Assembly: GCF_013116745.1 (NCBI RefSeq)
Contig: NZ_JABFOE010000014.1
Location: forward strand, 1 to 64,000
Source of the DNA: Arthrobacter sp. 260
GTDB lineage: Bacteria; Actinomycetota; Actinomycetes; Actinomycetales; Micrococcaceae
Reading direction: 5' to 3'
DNA length: 64,000 bases
This document shows, piece by piece, positions 8,098-16,290 of this stretch (position 1 is the stretch's first letter; each line of letters starts with the position of its first letter). A program made the translations under genes and the position numbers. The notes beneath the pieces were generated by a model that saw only the letters and a list, made by a program, of their open reading frames with translations, did not search any database and had not been told where the DNA came from.

Positions 8098-8125
8098 TTC
8101 GAAACTATTTCGAAAGATGTTTCGA
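8098..8125. promoter_or_regulatory. triple TTCGA repeat, probable LacI-family operator
   Basis: Three related elements, TTCGAAA (8098-8104), TTTCGAAA (8108-8115, palindromic) and TTTCGA (8120-8125), follow one another at about 10-12 base spacing, so they sit on the same helix face. They lie in the divergent promoter region between the dehydrogenase (start 7994) and the LacI-family gene (start 8212). The same TTTCGA half-site occurs as a perfect palindrome in front of the other LacI-family gene at 58618-58644. Confidence 0.55.
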
Positions 8126-8211
8126 TATTGGTAAAGTTAGCTTCGACACACCAACAAGGTCAACACCCTCGGCAGTATCAGGCCGTGCCCGTTCATTAGG
8201 AAGAGGAAGTG

Positions 8212-9234
8212 ATGGCAGCAGTCAATGCCACAACTCCGAAGGCGACGCTCGCCTCCGTTGCCGAGATTGCGGGGGTTTCCATCCCCACAGTCTCGAAGGT
8301 TCTCAACGGTAGGGATGATGTGGCCGCGTCCACCCGTGACCGCGTGCTGGAGGTCATGCGCAGCCTCAACTACCGTTCGCCCACCACCCGCCGGCGGACC
8401 GAACTGGTGATGATCGACGTCGTCGTGGAAAACGTGACCACTGCTTACTATTCCGAGGTCATGGACGGGATCCTTGAATGCACCGCAGAGAACGGTGCCG
8501 AGGTGGTGCTGTCGGCCATGTCGCTGCAGGCGTCCAGCGCGGCCCAGCGGGCGCAGCGCATGCTCGACGCCGGGCGGCGGGGCCTGCTGCTGGTCACGTC
8601 GAAATGGGGCCGCAGCGACCTGGTCACATTCCAGGAGCGCGGTTTGCCAGTGGTCCTCGTGGATCCGATCAACCCTCCTGGGGCCGACGTCGTCAGTGTG
8701 GGTGCGACCAACTGGGCGGGTGGCAAGACCGCAACAGAACATCTGCTGGATCTGGGACACCGGCGCATCGCGCACCTGGGTGGACCGCCCCTAGCCGAAT
8801 GCAGCCAGGACCGCCAGCACGGGTACGTGGCGGCACTGTTGGGCCGGGGCATCGAGGTCCGGCCGGAATACGTCATCTCCCGGGATTTCACCCGGTCCTT
8901 CGGCATCGAGGGACTGTCCCAGCTCCTGGAGCTCCCGGAACCACCCACGGCCATTTTCGCCGCAAACGACACGATAGCGATCGGAGTGTGGGAGGAGGCG
9001 CGCCGGCGCGGTCTGCAGCTGCCCGCGGACCTGAGCATCGTCGGATTCGACGGCACCTCCTTCGCCGAGGCGACCATGCCCCAGCTCACCACTGTGGAAC
9101 AACCGCTGAGGGAGATCGGCCGCTCGGCCGCACGAGCACTGCTGCGCCAGATCGACGGGCAGGAGCCTGATTCCACCCGGGTTGAGCTGGCCACGCGACT
9201 GTTGGTCCGGGAGTCGACTGCACCGCCGCGCTGA
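8212..9234 (+). CDS. LacI-family transcriptional regulator
   Basis: A 340-residue LacI/GalR regulator. The N-terminal helix-turn-helix reads LASVAEIAGVSIPTVSKVLN near residues 14-33, followed by the hinge region and a periplasmic-binding-protein-like effector domain (AIFAANDTIAIGVWEEARRR and LSIVGFDGTSFAEATMPQLT are typical). The ATG at 8212 is preceded by AGAGGAAG; a GTG lies one codon upstream. It is divergent from the sugar-derivative operon at 4906-7994 and convergent with xylB, and most likely represses that operon until a sugar inducer binds. The inducer is unknown. Confidence 0.92.
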   Translation: MAAVNATTPKATLASVAEIAGVSIPTVSKVLNGRDDVAASTRDRVLEVMRSLNYRSPTTRRRTELVMIDVVVENVTTAYYSEVMDGILECTAENGAEVVLSAMSLQASSAAQRAQRMLDAGRRGLLLVTSKWGRSDLVTFQERGLPVVLVDPINPPGADVVSVGATNWAGGKTATEHLLDLGHRRIAHLGGPPLAECSQDRQHGYVAALLGRGIEVRPEYVISRDFTRSFGIEGLSQLLELPEPPTAIFAANDTIAIGVWEEARRRGLQLPADLSIVGFDGTSFAEATMPQLTTVEQPLREIGRSAARALLRQIDGQEPDSTRVELATRLLVRESTAPPR

Positions 9235-9249
9235 GGCTCTTCCGGGCCA

Positions 9250-10695
9250 TCAGGCTGGTGACAGGGTGGGGTGCAGGAGCGCCGCAGCCCTCCGATACCG
9301 GGCCAGCACCTCGCTGCTGCCCTGCGATGCAGGGACCGGCGGAAGGGTCACCGCGTCGATGTGCCACTCCGGGAACTCTCCGGTAAGGGTGGCAGCGGCC
9401 TGCCGGGCGGCGCCGTCGGCCACGTATTCGCCGGCTGCCGGAACCACCACCGGCAGCCCGAAGATTCCCGCGGCGATCTGCTGCACGGCGGTGGACTGCG
9501 CACCCCCACCGACCAGGATAATGCGGTCGGCGGTGACACCCTGCGCCTGGATGGCAGCGAGACCGTCTGCGAGAGAACAGACGACCCCCTCGAAGGCGGC
9601 CCTGGCCAGGTTTGCCCGGGTGTAGTTGGCGAGGGTGATCCCCTGCATCAGGCCGGTGGCGTGGGGCAGGTTGGGGGTCCGCTCGCCTTCGAAGTACGGC
9701 ACCAGGCTCAGACCCTCCGAGCCCGACGGAGCCGTGAGGGCAAGATCGGCCAGCTCAGCCAGGTCAAGGCCAAGCACAGCCGCTGTGGCGTCGAAGATGC
9801 GGGTCGCGTTCAGGGTGCAGGCCAGGGGCAGGAAATTACCAGTAGCGTCAGCGAAGCCAGCCACGAGACCGCTGGGGTCGTGCGTTGGAGTGTCGGAGAC
9901 GGCGAACACCGTGCCGGAGGTACCGAGGGACACCACAATGTCCCCGACCATCGCGCCGACCCCCAGCGCCGCTGCCGCATTGTCTCCAGCTCCCGGGCCG
10001 ATGAGTGCTCCAGCCGGGGTGCGGCCGGACGATTCCGCCGGGCCCAGCACGGTCGGTAGTACCGGAATGCTGCCAAGGGCATCTTGCACGACCTCGGGGA
10101 GGTACTTCCCCTGCGCCGGCGAGTAGTAGCCGGTCCCTGACGCGTCGGACCGGTCCGTGTGCAGTGCCGCCAGTCCCTCGCGTCCGGTACCAGGTCCGTA
10201 ACCGGCCAGACGCCAGCTGAGCCAGTCATGGGGCAGGCAGACGGCTGCTACGCGTGCAGCGTTCGACGGCTCGTGCTCTGCCAGCCACCGCAATTTGGTG
10301 ACGGTCAGCGACGCCACGGGAACCGTGCCCGTGGTCTCCGCCCAGTAGCGGGCGCCGTCGTCGGCGTTTCCGTCCCCGGACTCCAACACCAGGGAGGTCG
10401 CAGCGGCGGCAGACCTGACATCGTTCCACAACAGGGCCGGCCTGATGACGTTCCCGTCCTCATCCAGGCAGACCATCCCATGTTGCTGGCCCGCAACTGA
10501 GATCGCTTCAACATCATCGATGCCTCCGGCGTCGGCGATGGCCTCCTGAAGCGCCGTCCACCACTCCTCCGGATCGACTTCAGTACCGTCGGGGTGGCGG
10601 GCCTTGCCCTGCCGTATCAGCTTTCCGGTGGCTGCATCCCGGATAACTACCTTGCAGGACTGGGTTGAACTGTCGACGCCTGCGACACGTGGCAT
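9250..10695 (-). CDS. xylB: xylulokinase
   Basis: A 481-residue FGGY-family kinase that phosphorylates D-xylulose to xylulose 5-phosphate in the cytoplasm. The ATP-binding first domain begins with [17 protein letters not shown], the catalytic region has [12 protein letters not shown], and the second domain carries [25 protein letters not shown] and [13 protein letters not shown]. The length is normal for XylB. I place the start at the ATG at 10695; the frame extends upstream but that part is unrelated. It follows xylA on the same strand, separated by a strong hairpin, and its end lies 15 bases from the end of the convergent LacI-family gene. Confidence 0.93.
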   Translation of the reverse strand: MPRVAGVDSSTQSCKVVIRDAATGKLIRQGKARHPDGTEVDPEEWWTALQEAIADAGGIDDVEAISVAGQQHGMVCLDEDGNVIRPALLWNDVRSAAAATSLVLESGDGNADDGARYWAETTGTVPVASLTVTKLRWLAEHEPSNAARVAAVCLPHDWLSWRLAGYGPGTGREGLAALHTDRSDASGTGYYSPAQGKYLPEVVQDALGSIPVLPTVLGPAESSGRTPAGALIGPGAGDNAAAALGVGAMVGDIVVSLGTSGTVFAVSDTPTHDPSGLVAGFADATGNFLPLACTLNATRIFDATAAVLGLDLAELADLALTAPSGSEGLSLVPYFEGERTPNLPHATGLMQGITLANYTRANLARAAFEGVVCSLADGLAAIQAQGVTADRIILVGGGAQSTAVQQIAAGIFGLPVVVPAAGEYVADGAARQAAATLTGEFPEWHIDAVTLPPVPASQGSSEVLARYRRAAALLHPTLSPA

Positions 10696-10734
10696 GGGAG
10701 GACTTCCGTGTTGGGGTGATGAGGAGGGAACAGG

Positions 10735-10771
10735 CTTCCGTCGCCGGACTGCTGGCGTCCGGCGACGGAAG
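10735..10771 (-). promoter_or_regulatory. strong intercistronic hairpin between xylA and xylB
   Basis: Arms CTTCCGTCGCCGGA (10735-10748) and TCCGGCGACGGAAG (10758-10771) form a perfect 14-base-pair stem with a 9-base loop. It lies in the roughly 100-base gap between the xylA stop and the xylB start. No U tract follows, so partial termination or 3'-end protection of the xylA message, giving more isomerase than kinase, is more likely than full termination. Confidence 0.6.
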
Positions 10772-10795
10772 GCCCCAGTGAAAGGAGCGGCTAGA

Positions 10796-11986
10796 CTAGC
10801 GGGCGCCGAGCAGGTGCTCGATGAACAGCTGCTGGAGCTTGACGAAGCCGAAGCCCTTGCCGTTGAAGTAGGACTCGGTATCGAAGTCCTCGTAGGCGGA
10901 GCGGTCGGCGCGCAGTGCCTCATAACCCTCACCGGCGTCGAGAGTTGGTTCGTTGATTTCCGAGACCTTCGACGCGGCGAGGGCCGCCTGGACGTCGGGG
11001 TCCGCCCGGAAGGCTGCGGCACGTTCCTTCAGCAGAAGGTAGGTCTGCATATTGGCCGCTGCGGAATCCCAGACCCCGTTCATGTCTTCGGTGCGGCTCG
11101 GCTTGTAGTCGAAGTGCCGCGGGCCATCGTAGGAAGGCCCGCCAGCGGGACCACCGAATTCGAGCAGGTCCACTAGGGAGAAGGCGTTCTGCAGGTCGCC
11201 GTGGCCGAATACGAGGTCCTGGTCGAACTTGATGCTTCGCTGGCCGTTGAGGTCAATGTGGAACAGCTTGCCCTGGTAGAGCGCCTGCGCGATGCCGTGG
11301 GTGAAGTTCAGTCCCGCCATCTGCTCGTGACCAGTTTCGGGGTTGATGCCGACCAGTTCAGGGCGCTCGAGGGTTTCGATGAAGGCCATGGCGTGGCCGA
11401 GAGTGGGCAGCAGGATGTCGCCACGGGGTTCGTTTGGTTTCGGCTCGATCGCGAAACGGATGTCGTAACCCTTGTCGGTCACATAGTCCCCGAGCAGGTT
11501 GACGGCTTCCCGGTACCGTTCGAGGGCGCCACGGATGTCCTTGGCGGAGTCGTATTCGCTGCCCTCGCGACCTCCCCACATCACGAAGGTCTTGGCGCCC
11601 AGTTCAGCAGCGAGGTCGATGTTGTCCAGGACTTTCCGCAGCGCGAAACGGCGGACCCCGCGGTCGTTGCTAGTGAATCCCCCGTCCTTGAAGACGGGGT
11701 GACTGAACAGGTTGGTGGTGACCATTGGGACGACCATTCCTGTCGACTTCAGCACGCCGGTCAACCGGTCGATTTCGCGCTGACGGTCCGCTGCCGAGCA
11801 ACCGAAGGGAAACAGGTCATTGTCGTGGAAGGTGATGCCGTAGGCCCCCAGGTCGCTGAGGCGGTTGACGGCTTCGACTACGTCAAGCGGGGCGCGGGTT
11901 GCCGATCCGAACTGGTCCTGGGCTTCCCAGCCCACCGTCCAGAGTCCGAAGGAGAATTTGTCGTCTCGGGTGGGCTGCAGTGCCAT
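10796..11986 (-). CDS. xylA: xylose isomerase
   Basis: A 396-residue class-I xylose isomerase, converting D-xylose to D-xylulose with two divalent metals. The known active-site residues are visible: ITFHDND with His54 and Asp57, [19 protein letters not shown] with the metal Glu and catalytic Lys, [27 protein letters not shown] and [10 protein letters not shown]. Length and spacing match the actinobacterial enzymes. The ATG is preceded by GGAG at 7-base spacing. It is divergent from the alditol oxidase, and the shared upstream region has a TGTTT/AAACA inverted repeat like XylR operators, so xylose-dependent control by the ROK protein at 13561 is likely. Confidence 0.96.
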   Translation of the reverse strand: MALQPTRDDKFSFGLWTVGWEAQDQFGSATRAPLDVVEAVNRLSDLGAYGITFHDNDLFPFGCSAADRQREIDRLTGVLKSTGMVVPMVTTNLFSHPVFKDGGFTSNDRGVRRFALRKVLDNIDLAAELGAKTFVMWGGREGSEYDSAKDIRGALERYREAVNLLGDYVTDKGYDIRFAIEPKPNEPRGDILLPTLGHAMAFIETLERPELVGINPETGHEQMAGLNFTHGIAQALYQGKLFHIDLNGQRSIKFDQDLVFGHGDLQNAFSLVDLLEFGGPAGGPSYDGPRHFDYKPSRTEDMNGVWDSAAANMQTYLLLKERAAAFRADPDVQAALAASKVSEINEPTLDAGEGYEALRADRSAYEDFDTESYFNGKGFGFVKLQQLFIEHLLGAR

Positions 11987-12060
11987 GTGAAGTCTCCGGG
12001 TTTTGTAGGGGTAGCGCAGGTAGTGACAGAACGTGTTCCTGGGACAAACGCCAGGTGAAT

Positions 12061-12077
12061 TGTTTTGCTAACAAACA
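12061..12077. promoter_or_regulatory. XylR-like operator upstream of xylA
   Basis: TGTTTTGCTAACAAACA has outer arms TGTTT and AAACA around a 7-base centre, resembling XylR (ROK) operators built on TTTGTT/AACAAA half-sites. It lies about 75 bases upstream of the xylA start and is far more A/T-rich than its surroundings. Confidence 0.55.
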
Positions 12078-12161
12078 TATTCCAATTTTGCCCGATGTCA
12101 ACCGTTGCCGGGGCCGTGAACCCTTGGTAGAGTCAGCCGCCACATCTCCAGCAGCAACACG

Positions 12162-12185
12162 AACATGTTATGTTGCCAAGAACAT
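12162..12185. promoter_or_regulatory. second TGTT/AACA inverted repeat upstream of the alditol oxidase
   Basis: The palindrome AACATGTT (12162-12169) is followed by ATGTT and AACAT arms six bases apart (12170-12185). These half-sites resemble those at 12061-12077, so the divergent promoters of xylA and the oxidase may share one regulator with two sites. This is inference. Confidence 0.4.
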
Positions 12186-12225
12186 CAAACGTAGCTCGAG
12201 CCCCACAAAGAGGGATACTTCATAC

Positions 12226-13524
12226 ATGGAACAGCTTGTCGAGGAACGTAACTGGGCCGGAAACGTCACCTACCGGGCACCGCGGATGGCACGCCCGCGG
12301 TCGGTCGAGGAGCTCCAGGACCTGGTGGCCTCCGCAGCGAGGATCCGCGCCTTGGGTTCTCGGCACTCCTTCAACGACATCGCAGACACCAGTGGAACCC
12401 TCGCGACGCTTGACGGCCTTGATCCCCAGATCAGTGTTGATGCCGCACGCCTGACCGTGACGGTCAGTGGGGGAACCCGTTACGCGACGCTGGCCGCTGA
12501 GCTGCAACGGCAGGGCTTTGCCCTTCACAACCTGGCGTCGTTGCCCCATATATCGGTGGCCGGAGCAGTATCAACAGGCACCCATGGCTCCGGAGACTCC
12601 AACGGCAATCTCGCCACCGCCGTCGCGGGCATCGAGCTGGTCACCGCCGATGGCAGCATTCACACCATCCGCCGTGGCGAGTCTCCCGACTTCGACGGCT
12701 CGGTGGTCGCTCTGGGTGCGCTCGGGATCGTTTCCCGGCTCACGCTGGACATCGAACCCGCGTTCGACGTTACCCAGACGGTCTTCGAGAACCTCGCTTG
12801 GGATCAGGTACTGGACAACTTCGACGGCGTGATGTCCTCGGCCTACAGTGTGAGCCTGTTTACCTCCTGGAGTGGTACGACTGTCGACCAGGCATGGCTA
12901 AAGCACCGCACGGACTCGTTCACCGGCGGAGGAAGCGACACGACCACCGAGGGGGGCTCCATCCCGACGTTCTACGGCGGAACCGCCGCCACCGGGGCGC
13001 GCCATCCACTACCTGGGGTATCCGGGCGCAACTGCACCCAGCAACTTGGCGTTTCCGGACCCTGGTCAGACCGGCTCGCGCACTTTCGGGCCGAGTTCAC
13101 CCCGAGCAAGGGCGAAGAGCTGCAAAGCGAATATCTGATCCCGCGCGAACACGCCGTCGACGCGATCCGTACCCTGCGCGGACTCTCCGACGTCGTAACA
13201 CCCTTGCTGATGATCGGTGAGATCCGGAGCATCGCGGAGGACAATCTATGGCTGAGCCCGAATTACGGCCGCGATGGCATCGGCTTGCACTTCACCTGGC
13301 ACCCCGACCAGCCAGCGGTCGAGGCAGCGCTGAGGCTGATTGATTCGGAACTTGCTCCTTTTGCGGCAAGACCACACTGGGGCAAGGTATTTACCAGCGA
13401 GCCGTCCACCCTGGCCACGCTGTATCCCCGGTTTGATGATTTCATTGCTCTCGCTGCCCGGTTCGATCCGACCGGAAAGTTCCGAAATACGTTCCTTGAG
13501 CGCACCCTCTATGGCAACTGGTAG
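12226..13524 (+). CDS. FAD-linked alditol (xylitol) oxidase
   Basis: A 432-residue VAO-type flavoprotein closely patterned on Streptomyces alditol oxidase and xylitol oxidase. These enzymes oxidise C1 of xylitol or sorbitol to the aldose, producing hydrogen peroxide. ALGSRHSFNDIADTSG near residues 43-58 contains His47, the expected covalent FAD attachment site, and HISVAGAVSTGTHGSGDSNG is the second FAD-binding block. The C-terminal part has HWGKVF and FDPTGKFRN. The start is the ATG at 12226, downstream of AGAGGG. The position next to xylA suggests that the xylose it makes from xylitol feeds the isomerase pathway. Substrate preference among alditols is not certain. Confidence 0.88.
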   Translation: MEQLVEERNWAGNVTYRAPRMARPRSVEELQDLVASAARIRALGSRHSFNDIADTSGTLATLDGLDPQISVDAARLTVTVSGGTRYATLAAELQRQGFALHNLASLPHISVAGAVSTGTHGSGDSNGNLATAVAGIELVTADGSIHTIRRGESPDFDGSVVALGALGIVSRLTLDIEPAFDVTQTVFENLAWDQVLDNFDGVMSSAYSVSLFTSWSGTTVDQAWLKHRTDSFTGGGSDTTTEGGSIPTFYGGTAATGARHPLPGVSGRNCTQQLGVSGPWSDRLAHFRAEFTPSKGEELQSEYLIPREHAVDAIRTLRGLSDVVTPLLMIGEIRSIAEDNLWLSPNYGRDGIGLHFTWHPDQPAVEAALRLIDSELAPFAARPHWGKVFTSEPSTLATLYPRFDDFIALAARFDPTGKFRNTFLERTLYGNW

Positions 13525-13560
13525 CGTCGCCACAGTGTCATCGCACCGACAGTTCCCCCA

Positions 13561-14781
13561 ATGACTCAACCACCGTTGCCGCACCTGTCCCCGCCATTGC
13601 CGGCCATCGATCCGGATCCGTCGCGACGGAACAACCTCGCCCTCATTACCGCTCTAGTCCACCATCATGGCTCCCTGAGCCGCGCGCAGCTGACCAAACG
13701 GACCGGCCTGAACCGTTCGACGGTAGGGGCGCTGATCGGCCAACTGGTGACCCTCGGGCTGATGTACGAGGCGGCACCGACCGGCAAAGCCCAGGTCGGC
13801 AGACCGAGCCCCGAGGTGCATCCCAGCCCGTCAATCGCTGCCCTGGCGGTCAATCCTGAAATCGATGCGGTCACCATCGGGTTGATGAGCCTCGGCGGGA
13901 AAGTACAGAAGAAGATCCGCTACGCCACCGAACGGATTCCCACCGCCCGGGAAGCGGTCAACATCGCAGTGGCAGTGATCGAGGGTATGCAGTCCGAGCT
14001 GGCTGCCTCGTACCGGATTACGGGCATCGGGATGGCGGTGCCGGGACTGGTCAACCGCGACGACGGAGTGGTTCGGTATGCACCGCATCTGGGGTGGCGT
14101 GATGAACCCGTCGCCAGAATGATGAGTGAGGCGTCCGGCTACGTGTGCCACGCCGCCAATGACGCTTCCCTGGCGGCGGAGGCCGAACTCATCTTCGGAG
14201 CCGGCGCAGGCCAGCGGAACATTGTCTACCTCAACGGCGGGGCGAGCGGTATCGGTGGCGGCCTGGTCTCCGACGGGACTCTCCTACGGGGATCCTCCGG
14301 GTACGCAGGCGAAATGGGCCACACGTTGGTCCGCACCTCCGGCACGGTTTGCCACTGCGGGGCGTCTGGATGCCTGGAGACGGAGGTCTCGCAGGCCCCT
14401 CTGTTCGAACTCGCGGGGTTGGACGGTGGCGATACCTCCCAGCTCGAAGATGCGCTCCGCACCCGCCGAAGCGACAAGCTCGACAAGGAGGTGGCACGCC
14501 AGCTGGGGTACCTGGGCATAGCCCTCCGCAACGCGGTCAACACCCTCAACCCGGACGCCATCGTCCTGGACGGATTCCTGGGCGTTCTTCACGCCCTGTC
14601 CCCCCAGACGCTGGGCGATCACTTGCAGTCGCAGGCGCTGGGCGGACCGGCGAGCGAGGTGACGATCCACCGCGCTGAGTTGGGTTCCGATCTGATGATG
14701 ATCGGAGCCGCGGAGCTGGCCTTCTCGCAGTTCCTCGCCAACCCGGCTGGCATGGGCGCGGTTCCGACGGCGAGGCGTTAG
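13561..14781 (+). CDS. ROK-family transcriptional regulator (XylR-like)
   Basis: A 406-residue ROK repressor. The N-terminal winged helix-turn-helix (LSRAQLTKRTGLNRSTVGAL near residues 38-57) is followed by a sugar-kinase-like effector domain. That domain contains the ROK signature with the zinc motif CHCGASGCLE near residues 262-271 and GIGMAVPGLVNRDDG. It follows the alditol oxidase by 36 bases on the same strand and stands beside xylA/xylB, as XylR genes usually do. It probably represses the xylose genes and responds to xylose. No good ribosome binding site precedes the chosen ATG, so the start could be slightly wrong or coupled to the oxidase. Confidence 0.88.
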   Translation: MTQPPLPHLSPPLPAIDPDPSRRNNLALITALVHHHGSLSRAQLTKRTGLNRSTVGALIGQLVTLGLMYEAAPTGKAQVGRPSPEVHPSPSIAALAVNPEIDAVTIGLMSLGGKVQKKIRYATERIPTAREAVNIAVAVIEGMQSELAASYRITGIGMAVPGLVNRDDGVVRYAPHLGWRDEPVARMMSEASGYVCHAANDASLAAEAELIFGAGAGQRNIVYLNGGASGIGGGLVSDGTLLRGSSGYAGEMGHTLVRTSGTVCHCGASGCLETEVSQAPLFELAGLDGGDTSQLEDALRTRRSDKLDKEVARQLGYLGIALRNAVNTLNPDAIVLDGFLGVLHALSPQTLGDHLQSQALGGPASEVTIHRAELGSDLMMIGAAELAFSQFLANPAGMGAVPTARR

Positions 14782-14793
14782 GTAGGGAAAGGA

Positions 14794-14822
14794 GTCCGTT
14801 GCCTATGGATGGTGCAACGGAC
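14794..14822 (+). terminator. hairpin downstream of the ROK regulator
   Basis: Arms GTCCGTTGC (14794-14802) and GCAACGGAC (14814-14822) pair perfectly over nine bases with an 11-base loop, 12 bases after the stop at 14781. No U tract follows. The remaining gap to 15055 contains no convincing gene. Confidence 0.55.
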
Positions 14823-15054
14823 GGATTGCGCTCGTTGTGCGGGCGTGGTTCCTACAGCCTGTCGCGGGATGTACTCAATGGCTGTTCCTGAAGCCGAGGT
14901 AGAGGATCACCCTTCCTGGCCGTTCTGTCTCCTATTGAGCGCTATGGCAATCCCTTTGTGCAACAGTCGAAGCATGCAGTGGTCAATCTGACTACACTTC
15001 AATCGTGGTGGCCTGTAAATATGGTCATCCTGACCGCGAAAATGAGGAGCACCC

Positions 15055-15543
15055 ATGGCCGTCAATAAAGGTCACCGTCCCATCCGGGACGCAATTGATC
15101 GGGCTGTCCTCGAAGCATTGGATGCCGACTCCCGCATGACAGTGCTCGCCATCGCACACCGCACTGGCCTGGCGCGTGGCACTGTCCAGGCCCGGCTGGA
15201 GCGGTACGAGCGCGAAGGGGCACTCAGGGATCACAGCGTACGCATAGCACCCGAGGCGCTTGGCCTGAGAATTTCAGCCCATGTGGCGGCGGAGCTCGAC
15301 CAGCACAGGATCGATGTTGCAGTAGAGGGCCTGCGGGCCATCCCGGAAATCATCGAATGCCTCGCTCCCGCCGGTGAAACGGACCTTCTCTGCCGGGTGG
15401 TCGCCCGCGACCCGGACGACCTGTATCGGGTCTCTGAAGAAATCCGCCTCTGTCCAGGAATCCTGCGCACCCGAACGAGTATGTTCCTGCGCCAACCTAT
15501 CCCCTACCGCATGAGTCCGCTGCTCGCGACGCTTGGCAGCTAA
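15055..15543 (+). CDS. Lrp/AsnC-family transcriptional regulator
   Basis: A 162-residue Lrp/AsnC protein with an N-terminal helix-turn-helix (MTVLAIAHRTGLARGTVQAR near residues 28-47) and a C-terminal RAM/AsnC ligand domain (GETDLLCRVVARDPDDLYRV). Such proteins sense amino acids or related small molecules. The ATG has a GAGGAGC ribosome binding site. The gene ends four bases from the convergent methyltransferase gene. No obvious target operon is adjacent, and the two flanking genes give no strong hint of the ligand. Confidence 0.9.
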   Translation: MAVNKGHRPIRDAIDRAVLEALDADSRMTVLAIAHRTGLARGTVQARLERYEREGALRDHSVRIAPEALGLRISAHVAAELDQHRIDVAVEGLRAIPEIIECLAPAGETDLLCRVVARDPDDLYRVSEEIRLCPGILRTRTSMFLRQPIPYRMSPLLATLGS

Positions 15544-15547
15544 ATAG

Positions 15548-16192
15548 TTAGCTTTGTCGTCTTCCTACTCGGATCTGCAGGTGTCCACCCCGGGCGGAGG
15601 ACACAACGACGTCGGCACAGTCACGCTCCAGACCTGTCCAGGGGTGGGCGTCAATATCTGCGCCGCCAAGCCAGCAGGCGGCCTGGGCAAGTGGCGTCAG
15701 GACTGCTGCGAATCCAGTTGGCTTCTGCATGTCGACGATGCACAAGGAGGCTTCTGGTGTCGTGAGCCGGACCATCGCGGCCCAGGCGGTCTCCCAGTGC
15801 ACCATCAGGGACAGGGAATAGGTGGCAAGTGCTGCATCAGAGCGTGCCCGGCCTCCCCTCGCTGCGATGCGGGATCCGATGTCGGCGGGAGACAGGGTGG
15901 TTGCATCGGCTTGGATAAGGATCACGTTGGTCCAACCGTTGCGCGTCGCCCGCCGTCTGGCCTGCTCAAGCATTTCTGGGCTGCTGTCGATGCCGACAAT
16001 GGTGCCACCTGGCGAAACCCGATGCTGGAGGAGACTGAAGTTCAACCCGGTGCCGCATCCGACGTCGAGCACCTGCCCTCCAGCCTGCAGCGGCAGTCGC
16101 TTGATGCCAAGTTCCCGGCCCGCACGGTATACGGGATACTCGCCGGAGAGCGCGTCGTAGAACCGTGCGAAGGTCCTGTACCTTCTGGACAT
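15548..16192 (-). CDS. class I SAM-dependent methyltransferase
   Basis: A 214-residue methyltransferase. VLDVGCGTGLNFSLLQ near residues 42-57 is motif I of the SAM-binding Rossmann fold, VGIDSSPEMLEQARRRA is motif II and ILIQADATTLSP is motif III. The N-terminal YRTFARFYDALSGEYPVYRA resembles the UbiE/phospholipid methyltransferase group, but the substrate is not identifiable. AGGAG lies eight bases before the ATG. It is divergent from the flavin oxidoreductase gene at 16291. Confidence 0.85.
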   Translation of the reverse strand: MSRRYRTFARFYDALSGEYPVYRAGRELGIKRLPLQAGGQVLDVGCGTGLNFSLLQHRVSPGGTIVGIDSSPEMLEQARRRATRNGWTNVILIQADATTLSPADIGSRIAARGGRARSDAALATYSLSLMVHWETAWAAMVRLTTPEASLCIVDMQKPTGFAAVLTPLAQAACWLGGADIDAHPWTGLERDCADVVVSSARGGHLQIRVGRRQS

Positions 16193-16290
16193 CGCGATGC
16201 TCCTGGAGTTGTGGTGCGATTCCCTGCGGGCGGGGACCTGATCCAGCTTAGGCTGGGGAGAACCGGAACAACGTTAATGAGGGCGAAGTA

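Noticed and set aside
14809..14991. A 60-codon plus-strand frame after the ROK gene
   Set aside because: It starts inside the terminator hairpin, has no ribosome binding site and an unremarkable composition.
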